NCBI GenBank assembly: GCA_000990305.1
Contig: LBPR01000003.1
Span: 3,208 to 53,316, forward strand
DNA: 50,109 nt
Direction: 5' to 3'
Origin: Candidatus Roizmanbacteria bacterium GW2011_GWC2_34_23
GTDB lineage: Bacteria; Patescibacteriota; Microgenomatia; UBA1406; GWC2-37-13
Numbering within the stretch: the stretch's first letter is position 1; the number at the start of each line of letters is the position of its first letter. Position numbers and translations under genes: made by a program. The notes below the pieces were generated by a model that did not search any database, had not been told where the DNA came from, and saw only the letters and a list, made by a program, of their open reading frames with translations. Positions 44,702-50,109 of the stretch are shown one piece after another.

Positions 44702-46990
44702 ATGGTGAATAGATATCAACCACAAGAATTTGAAAAAAAATGGGCCGAACAATGGAAAAAAGAAAAAATAAATATCTTTAACCCAGATTCAAATAAAGAA
44801 AAATACTATGTTTTGGTCGAATTGCCTTACACTTCGGGTGATCTTCATATTGGTCACTGGTTTACTTTTACCCATCCCGACGTTCTTTCCCGTTTCAAAA
44901 GAATGAACGGTTTTAACGTTTTTTTCCCGATGGGTTATGACGCTTTTGGACTTCCGGCAGAGAATGCCGCTATAAAAAGGAAAATCCACCCTAAGGACTG
45001 GACGATGAAAAACATTGAAACGATGACCAAGCAATTCCAACAGATGGGAACGATGATCGACTGGGATTGGATGACAATTACTTGTTTGCCAGAATATTAT
45101 CGTTGGAACCAATGGATATTTTTAAAGATGTATGAAAAAGGGTTGGCTTTCCGTGGAAAAACTTTGTCCAACTGGTGTCCGAGCTGCCAGACGGTGATTG
45201 CAAATGAAAATATCGAAAATGGTAAATGCTGGCGGTGTGGAGAAACAGTCGTTCAAAAAGACGTCGAGCAATGGTTTTTGAAGATCACGGATTATGCCGA
45301 GCAATTAATATGGGACGATAAACCAAAAGTTGATTGGCCAACATCAGTTCGTACTGGTCAGAATAACTGGATAGGTAAAAAATCAGGAATAAATATAGAC
45401 TATCCCGTAAAAAATACAGAAGAAACAATAACTTGCTTCACAACTGCTCCGGTAAATTTTGGGATGACCTTTATCGTTGTTGCCCCGGAACATGATTTAG
45501 TAAAAAAAATAATCTCAGGGGAAATTAAAGTAGATTCTAAATGTAAAAAAGAAATAGAAGAATATTATAAAAAAGCCCAGGAAAAAACCGAAATGGACAG
45601 ATTAATGGAGGGAAAAAAGAAGACAGGCGTATTTACGGGTTTGTATGCGACCAATAGGATAGCCGGATGGGATGTACCAGTTTGGGTGGCCGATTTTGCG
45701 ATTGGAAATGTAGGAACTGGTGCGGTTCAGGGATGTCCAGGACACGATTATAAAGATTTTGAGTTTGCGAAAAAGTTTAACTTGCCGATTATCCGTGTTG
45801 TAGTAGGAGAAGATGGGGATCAATCAGAAATTAAAGAAAGCCGCCAGATAATTGTCAAAGGCATGAAAGGAAAGATGGTGAATTCAAAGTTTTTGAATGG
45901 TCTAGAATTTTCTGAAGGGCTGGAAAAAACAATGGATTATGCTGAAGAAAAAGGTTGGGGAAAGCGAGTTTTTTCCTATCACATTCGTGATTGGTCGATC
46001 TCCCGTCAGCGATATTGGGGGACGCCAGTACCGGTGATTCATTGCATAGACTGCGGAATCGTTCCGGTTCCGGAAAATAATTTGCCAATTGAACTGCCTT
46101 ATGAAGTTGATTTTACTCCGCACGGAAAACCACCATTAGCTACTAATGAAAAATGGTTGAACGTTAAATGTCCAAAATGTGGGAAACCTGCCAAAAGAGA
46201 CGCTGAGACTTTGGATACTTTTTTTGATTCGGCCTGGTATTGGTTTAGATATTTAAGTCCTCAATATGAAAAAGGTCCCTTTGATGAGCTTAGAGCAAGC
46301 CGTTTAACTCCAGTTGACGTTTATTTTGGCGGCTCGGAACACACTTTAGGTCATACTTTATACGCCCGTTTTTTTACAAAATTTTTTCAGAGTTTAAAAA
46401 TGTTAAATTATGATGAATTTGCATTAAAAAGAATCCAACATGGGATTGTTTTAGGACCGGATGGAAGCAAAATGAGTAAATCAAAAGGTAACGTCATCAA
46501 TCCCGATGATGTTGTTATCGAATATGGCTCTGATACGGCCAGACTTTATCTTTGTTTTATGATGCCATATGAGGGGACGGGGGCGTGGTCAACCCAGACG
46601 ATTGCCGGTGTAAATAGGTTTTTGGGCAGAATTTGGAAGATTTATCAGGAACAATATCAAAGATTAAATATCAAAGATCAAAAAGAAGACGAACGATTAA
46701 TAATAAAACTTAAAAAGACGATAAAAAAGGTGACGGAAGAAATTAGCAATATAAAAATGAACACCTCGATTGCGGCGATGATGGAGTTCTTAAACGATTT
46801 TGAAAAATCCCTAGCCCCTAATCCCTATTCCCTAACCCCTGAACACGCCAAGCAATTCCTTCAAATCCTCGCCCCATTTGCTCCGTTTATGACCGAGGAA
46901 ATCTGGAGAAATGTTTTTGGGGAGAAAGAATCAATTCATCTATCAACTTGGCCAAAAGTAGAAGGAGAAATTAGCTTCGATCCACCCTAA
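44702..46990 (+). CDS. leuS: Leucyl-tRNA synthetase, C-terminally truncated
   Basis: 762 residues. LPYTSGDLHIGHWFTFTHPD (HIGH), the Zn ribbon CPSCQTVIANENIENGKCWRCG, an editing domain, SISRQRYWGTPVPVIHC, and GSKMSKSKGN (KMSKS) are present; a full-length LeuRS would continue by about 45-60 residues. The frame stops at FDPP, at a CACCCTAAGGGTG palindrome. The missing end lies in another frame at 47002-47124. A family C repeat at 46806-46840 adds SLAPNPYSLTPEH in the anticodon-binding domain. -10 TATAAT is 7 nt before ATG. The lost C-terminal domain helps bind tRNA-Leu. Confidence 0.93.
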   Translation: MVNRYQPQEFEKKWAEQWKKEKINIFNPDSNKEKYYVLVELPYTSGDLHIGHWFTFTHPDVLSRFKRMNGFNVFFPMGYDAFGLPAENAAIKRKIHPKDWTMKNIETMTKQFQQMGTMIDWDWMTITCLPEYYRWNQWIFLKMYEKGLAFRGKTLSNWCPSCQTVIANENIENGKCWRCGETVVQKDVEQWFLKITDYAEQLIWDDKPKVDWPTSVRTGQNNWIGKKSGINIDYPVKNTEETITCFTTAPVNFGMTFIVVAPEHDLVKKIISGEIKVDSKCKKEIEEYYKKAQEKTEMDRLMEGKKKTGVFTGLYATNRIAGWDVPVWVADFAIGNVGTGAVQGCPGHDYKDFEFAKKFNLPIIRVVVGEDGDQSEIKESRQIIVKGMKGKMVNSKFLNGLEFSEGLEKTMDYAEEKGWGKRVFSYHIRDWSISRQRYWGTPVPVIHCIDCGIVPVPENNLPIELPYEVDFTPHGKPPLATNEKWLNVKCPKCGKPAKRDAETLDTFFDSAWYWFRYLSPQYEKGPFDELRASRLTPVDVYFGGSEHTLGHTLYARFFTKFFQSLKMLNYDEFALKRIQHGIVLGPDGSKMSKSKGNVINPDDVVIEYGSDTARLYLCFMMPYEGTGAWSTQTIAGVNRFLGRIWKIYQEQYQRLNIKDQKEDERLIIKLKKTIKKVTEEISNIKMNTSIAAMMEFLNDFEKSLAPNPYSLTPEHAKQFLQILAPFAPFMTEEIWRNVFGEKESIHLSTWPKVEGEISFDPP
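46806..46840. repeat. TCCCTA-type repeat in leuS, family C-like
   Basis: AATCCCTAGCCCCTAATCCC, continuing TATTCCCTAACCCC. The same words as the signal-peptide elements at 6035, 13545 and 14325, here read as LAPNPYSLTP. Confidence 0.8.
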
Positions 46991-47001
46991 GGGTGTCCAG
47001 G

Positions 47002-47124
47002 CACGAAACAGAAGATATGATTAAAAAAAAAGCCCTTGAAGATGAAAAAATCAAAAAATATATTACCGAAAAACCAGAAAAAATTATTTATGTTCCAGGA
47101 AAAATTATTAATTTCATAATATAA
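47002..47124 (+). pseudogene. Out-of-frame remnant of the leuS 3' end
   Basis: Reads HETEDMIKKKALEDEKIKKY then ITEKPEKIIYVPGKIINFII and a stop. KKxALEDEKIKKYI...KIIYVPGKIINFI is the typical last segment of bacterial LeuRS. The VQVNGKVR-type strand that should precede it is missing, so both an indel and a deletion are implied. Confidence 0.8.
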
Positions 47125-47238
47125 CAATTAATTATTAATTTATTACGAGTTTAGACCTGCCTGCCGGCAGGCAGGGAGTTTAGCGAGTTTGTTTTTAACT
47201 CGCTAAATAAACAACTCGTTAAATAAAAAATAAATAAT
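47125..47238. repeat. Intergenic inverted repeat with CCTGCCTGCCGGCAGGCAGG (copy 4)
   Basis: TTACGAGTTTAG...AGTTTAGCGAGTTTG and AACTCGCTAAATAAACAACT, continuing CGTTAAATAA, form stems; the GC palindrome lies at 47155-47176. Related AACTCGCTAA words occur at 12455-12510 and 43035-43105. Confidence 0.7.
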
Positions 47239-47832
47239 ATGAACGATAGAAATAAATATGTTGATGCTTTGAAAAAACAGTTAGAGCCCAATATTTTTAA
47301 TCATTCTTTAGCTCTTGAAGCATGTATGGGGGGATTATATGATTATTTTACAACTAATAACCAACTGTCTAATGTCGAACCGTCTAAGGATGATTGGATG
47401 TTGGCGGGACTTTTACATGACATAGATTTTTCCGGAGAATTTAAGCCGACTCATCCGCAAAAAACTTTGGAAGCCTTAGCTAAATATGATTTGACGATCC
47501 CTGAGATCGTTCATAATATCATCAAAGCGCACGCGCCTGATCTGACTGGGAGAAAGCCACAGAATAAAGCTGAATGGTCAATATTTTGTGCAGACAGTTT
47601 AACCGGATTAATTATGGCGGTCGCTTTTGTTTACCCATCGCGAAAACTGGCAGACGTTAAATTATCATCAGTTATTAAAAGATTATTGAAGGAGCCGAAG
47701 TTTGCAGCTGGCACCCGCCGAGAAGAGATAAAGATGTGTGTCAATCCTGAAGGTTTAAATCTTCCAGTCGAAAAGTTTGTTGAGATTTGTCTGAACTCGA
47801 TGAAAGCAATTGCGGAAGAGATTGGATTATAA
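47239..47832 (+). CDS. HD-domain hydrolase
   Basis: 197 residues. Metal-ligand pattern: IFNHSLALEACMGGLYDYF (first His), AGLLHDIDFSGEF (HD), then THPQKTLEAL and IIKAHAPDLTGRKPQNKAEW then SIFCADSLTGLI (final Asp). Similar small HD proteins are phosphohydrolases of uncertain substrate. It stands alone. Confidence 0.88.
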   Translation: MNDRNKYVDALKKQLEPNIFNHSLALEACMGGLYDYFTTNNQLSNVEPSKDDWMLAGLLHDIDFSGEFKPTHPQKTLEALAKYDLTIPEIVHNIIKAHAPDLTGRKPQNKAEWSIFCADSLTGLIMAVAFVYPSRKLADVKLSSVIKRLLKEPKFAAGTRREEIKMCVNPEGLNLPVEKFVEICLNSMKAIAEEIGL

Positions 47833-47855
47833 AACTTAAAAACCAAACATAGCTC

Positions 47856-47885
47856 TTGACAAACATTACAGAAACGTTGTATAAT
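47856..47885 (+). promoter_or_regulatory. Promoter of the RelBE-like pair
   Basis: TTGACA (47856-47861), an 18-nt spacer, TATAAT (47880-47885), then 9 nt to the ATG. Confidence 0.8.
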
Positions 47886-47894
47886 TCTGTTACT

Positions 47895-48176
47895 ATGATC
47901 CAACAACTTATCAATGACGAAAAATTTACCAACATTCAAAAAGCTCAAGCGGGATTAACTCGTCTATTTATTGATGCCGAGAAAACAACTAGTTTTTATC
48001 GAGTATTAAAAAATGACCAATCCTTAGGTGTTCTTGTGCCAGATAAAATCTGGAAAAGTTTATTGGAAGATTTAGAAGCTCTTTCTTCACCAAACTATAG
48101 AAATAGAATCACTATAAGCAGAAAAGACAAAAAAATCTATACAAGCGCTCAAGTAAAAAAACAATTAGGACTGTAA
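47895..48176 (+). CDS. Antitoxin of a RelE-type pair
   Basis: 93 residues from ATG 47895 (MIQQLINDEKFTNIQKAQAG); the upstream in-frame codons overlap the promoter and are not used. A helical N-terminal part (KAQAGLTRLFIDAEKTTSFY) and a middle part with VLVPDKIWKSLLEDLEALSS are followed by a short beta/basic end. No known fold is certain; it is assigned by its position 4 bp before a RelE toxin. Leaderless. Confidence 0.75.
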   Translation: MIQQLINDEKFTNIQKAQAGLTRLFIDAEKTTSFYRVLKNDQSLGVLVPDKIWKSLLEDLEALSSPNYRNRITISRKDKKIYTSAQVKKQLGL

Positions 48177-48180
48177 AAAT

Positions 48181-48435
48181 ATGTTTTCTTATGTTTTTAA
48201 GAATCAAGCATTAAAAGACCTTCGTAAATTACCAAAGGATATACAAAGAAGAATCATTAATAAAATTGATTATTTTGTAGGTTCCGGAGTTCCATTATCA
48301 TTTACAGAAAATCTTGTTAATTTTGAGATCGGTCAGTATCGGTTTCGTGTTGGAGATTACAGGATAATTTTTGATTTAGAGGGTGAAAAATTAATTATTC
48401 TAACCTTAGGCCATCGCAGGGAAATCTACAAATAA
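48181..48435 (+). CDS. RelE/ParE-family toxin
   Basis: 84 residues. FSYVFKNQALKDLRKLPKDI, then QRRIINKIDYF and QYRFRVGDYRIIFDLEGEKL, then ILTLGHRREIYK: the RelE-type mRNA interferase pattern with the basic RxGDYR strand and GHRREIY end. It cuts mRNA in the ribosome when freed. Confidence 0.92.
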   Translation: MFSYVFKNQALKDLRKLPKDIQRRIINKIDYFVGSGVPLSFTENLVNFEIGQYRFRVGDYRIIFDLEGEKLIILTLGHRREIYK

Positions 48436-48438
48436 TAA

Positions 48439-49341
48439 TCACTTTCTCTCAATTGATACGTCTTCAAGAGAGCGGGGGTCTTCGACCGGTTCCAGATGAG
48501 TTGAAACAGTTACTTTTTCAATCGAATCACGGATTTCTTTTTCAATATCTTCCAAAAAATCGTGGCCTTTTTGTATGGTCCATTTCCCAGGAGTCAAAAC
48601 ATGAAAATCAACAAATCTTCTTTGAGCCGATTGGCGAGTACGCAAACCATGAAATTTTAAGCCTTTACGTTCGTATTTATTAAAAATAGACTTCAGAATA
48701 TCTAATTCTTCCGGAGAAATTGAAGTATCTAATAAACCTAAGACTGAATGTTTTATTATTTTAAATCCAGTAAAAATAATATTGAATGCGACTAAAAGAG
48801 CAATGACCGGATCCAATATCTGCCATCCTGTAATAACGACGAGAAAGACGGCGACGATAACTCCAATCGTAGTAATCACGTCCGTCATTAGATGATGCCC
48901 ATCGGCTTCAAGAGTAATTGAACGATGTTTTTTTCCAACTTTTAAAAGTTTTTTAGCAACTACATAATTAATTACGGAGGCAATTACTGAAATTCCCAAA
49001 CCTAAAAATACTTGTTCAATAATTTTTGGGTGAATAATTCTGCCAATTGCGCTTATTATAATGGCAATAGCAGCAATAAAAATAAATAACCCCTCCATAA
49101 TACTAGCAAAGTATTCTGCCTTCGAATGACCATATCGATGTTCTTCGTCCGGAGGCTGCTCAGCAATTTTCAGCATTACTAGGGCTATCACAGCGGCAGC
49201 CAAATTAACTAAAGATTCAATTGCATCAGAGAGAAGACCAACAGATCCCGTTAAAAAATACGCGATTGATTTTAAAGAAATAGTAGCAATAGCAGTAAAA
49301 ATTGAAAGCCAGGCAAATTTTGTTAATGAGGGACTTTTCAT
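48439..49341 (-). CDS. Cation diffusion facilitator (CDF) metal transporter
   Basis: 300 residues, six TM helices. GSVGLLSDAIESLVNLAAAV (TM2 metal site) and ADGHHLMTDVITTIGV (TM5 HxxxD site) fit Zn2+/Fe2+ exporters. ILDPVIALLVAFNIIFTGFK (TM6) is followed by a cytoplasmic CDF domain (FHGLRTRQSAQRRFVDFHVL, then STHLEPVED). A perfect inverted repeat lies just upstream at 49351-49380. Confidence 0.9.
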   Translation of the reverse strand: MKSPSLTKFAWLSIFTAIATISLKSIAYFLTGSVGLLSDAIESLVNLAAAVIALVMLKIAEQPPDEEHRYGHSKAEYFASIMEGLFIFIAAIAIIISAIGRIIHPKIIEQVFLGLGISVIASVINYVVAKKLLKVGKKHRSITLEADGHHLMTDVITTIGVIVAVFLVVITGWQILDPVIALLVAFNIIFTGFKIIKHSVLGLLDTSISPEELDILKSIFNKYERKGLKFHGLRTRQSAQRRFVDFHVLTPGKWTIQKGHDFLEDIEKEIRDSIEKVTVSTHLEPVEDPRSLEDVSIERK

Positions 49342-49350
49342 ATTTCATGA

Positions 49351-49380
49351 ATGTATCAATATATCAATAGATTGATACAT
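49351..49380. promoter_or_regulatory. Inverted repeat upstream of the CDF gene (possible operator)
   Basis: ATGTATCAAT and ATTGATACAT (10 bp perfect) are separated by 10 bp that hold two further ATCAAT words. It could bind a metal regulator or end the neighbouring HAD transcript. Confidence 0.45.
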
Positions 49381-49386
49381 ATATGT

Positions 49387-50109
49387 TTATAATCCAAAGT
49401 AATTAAAAATATCAAGAATGCCGTTTTCGTTGACAGATTTACCAATATAACCATTGTCTCCTTTTGATAAAACCAATTTTTTAAGATCCTCGGTAGCATT
49501 TCCCATGGCTCCGGCATAACCGCAAACTCCGATGAAATCCCAGTCGGTCAAACTATCACCAACACCTAGAATATTTTTAGTGTTAATTTTATACATACTA
49601 ACAATTTCTAAAATGGATTGTTTTTTTGAAATTCCGGAGGCTGTAATATTGCCAAAAAAATAACCTTTAATGGCCGGATGGGTGCTCCAACCGATTGCCA
49701 ATTTATCTTTATAATTTAAAAATATTTGCTCAACAATTTTTCGTTCTTCATCAGTTTTTGTTACCGGCAAAATCTTGATTATTTTGCTTTTTTTTATCTG
49801 ATTAATCAAATCATTAACCATAATCGGTTCGAAAGATAAAGTAAAGTTATGAAGTTTTGTAATCTCGTTTTTTTGACTTTTTTGGATAAAATATTTATCA
49901 GTCATGTAAATTTCAGTATAAATATTATTATCTAAAATTTTTTTTGTTAAACCAGTAGCGATGTTGTTTTCTATAACATGTTTTTTTACTACTGTTAGAT
50001 TTGAAGGGTCAATCAAAATTGCTCCGGCTAAAGCAGTTTGAATATTATTTAGCTGAGCGTCGTCAACAATTTTTTTAACTGAATAATAAGGTTTAGCACT
50101 GCACAAAAT
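49387..50109 (-). CDS. HAD-IIB (Cof-type) phosphatase, N terminus outside the window
   Basis: 240 or so residues visible; no ATG at the edge. The region begins at CSAKPYYSVKKIVDDAQLNN, the usual second motif region (a Thr/Ser and cap start), and includes IQTALAGAILIDP, a cap domain, GWSTHPAIKGYFFGNITASG, the Lys in KKQSILEIV and LGVGDSLTDWDFIGVCGYAG, then MGNATEDLKKL (motif IV, GDxxxD). The nucleophile DxD lies just beyond the right edge. It probably removes phosphate from a sugar phosphate. Confidence 0.85.
   Translation of the reverse strand: MLCSAKPYYSVKKIVDDAQLNNIQTALAGAILIDPSNLTVVKKHVIENNIATGLTKKILDNNIYTEIYMTDKYFIQKSQKNEITKLHNFTLSFEPIMVNDLINQIKKSKIIKILPVTKTDEERKIVEQIFLNYKDKLAIGWSTHPAIKGYFFGNITASGISKKQSILEIVSMYKINTKNILGVGDSLTDWDFIGVCGYAGAMGNATEDLKKLVLSKGDNGYIGKSVNENGILDIFNYFGL

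Noticed and set aside
1-50109. CRISPR array
   Set aside because: The many repeats are dispersed palindromes. None form regularly spaced direct repeats with unique spacers, and no cas genes are seen; the Cas2-like fold at 9260 belongs to a PaaX-type protein.
1-50109. Alternative genetic code (UGA as glycine, as in Gracilibacteria/SR1)
   Set aside because: TGA serves as a stop at the expected ends of several genes (for example acs and the AbiEi gene), and reading frames of conserved proteins contain no internal TGA.

Overview
The window looks like a chromosome segment of a candidate-phyla-radiation (Patescibacteria) bacterium, most likely a Microgenomates-type lineage. This is inferred from AT-rich DNA, the standard code with TGA as a stop, many pilin- or WxL-like surface proteins, a ComEA/ComEC uptake locus, salvage-oriented metabolism, several archaeal-type enzymes, and many short palindromes inserted in frame inside genes. 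No 16S rRNA is present, so the lineage is an inference.

Layout. 1-7667 is a cell-surface block read mostly leftward: a frameshifted giant surface protein with an integrase-type SAM domain at its N terminus, Ig-like membrane proteins, an S23-type four-helix protein and a first WxL-like/DUF916-like pair. 7764-9222 is an IS1202/ISNCY-like insertion sequence with a 16-bp direct repeat. It is followed by a PaaX-like regulator, a split comEC, comEA, a second WxL-like/DUF916-like pair and a 6-TM protein. 15122-17371 is secE-nusG-rplK-rplA. 17379-18180 is a REP-associated tyrosine transposase between two REP palindromes. Then come a cytidylate-kinase-like protein, a HEPN protein, a Ca2+-type P-ATPase, transketolase, a GGDEF protein, a TrpR-like regulator, acetyl-CoA synthetase, a phosphoribosyltransferase and guaA.

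The 3' end of guaA is repeated twice downstream, bracketing a Phd/PIN toxin-antitoxin pair and an AbiE pair. Next comes what I consider the most remarkable locus: a promoter, a 22-residue leader peptide carrying FYFYF, mutually exclusive RNA hairpins and a terminator (a textbook attenuator). These precede a tRNA-Tyr(GUA) of archaeal/eukaryal type, an aromatic/HisC-type aminotransferase, an archaeal/eukaryal-type tyrosyl-tRNA synthetase and a tryptophanase.

36878-42134 holds an RRM protein, a broken cation exchanger and a TPP-riboswitch-controlled thiamine salvage cassette (binding protein, ATPase, permease, thiamine pyrophosphokinase). Its product, TPP, is the cofactor of the transketolase encoded earlier. 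42153-44678 is NAD/CoA metabolism: nadE, and divergently a triple fusion of archaeal-type NMN adenylyltransferase, phosphopantetheine adenylyltransferase and GTP-dependent dephospho-CoA kinase. leuS with a damaged 3' end, an HD protein, a RelBE-like pair, a CDF transporter and a partial HAD phosphatase close the window.

Three themes recur. (1) Several palindromic families sit inside essential genes without breaking frame, and one supplies the signal-peptide ends of three exported proteins. (2) Three genes (acs, guaA, thiamine pyrophosphokinase) each have a second, decayed copy of their 3' end downstream, with small cargo genes between. (3) Most operon-first genes have a -10 box only 6-9 nt before the ATG and no Shine-Dalgarno sequence, implying leaderless mRNAs.
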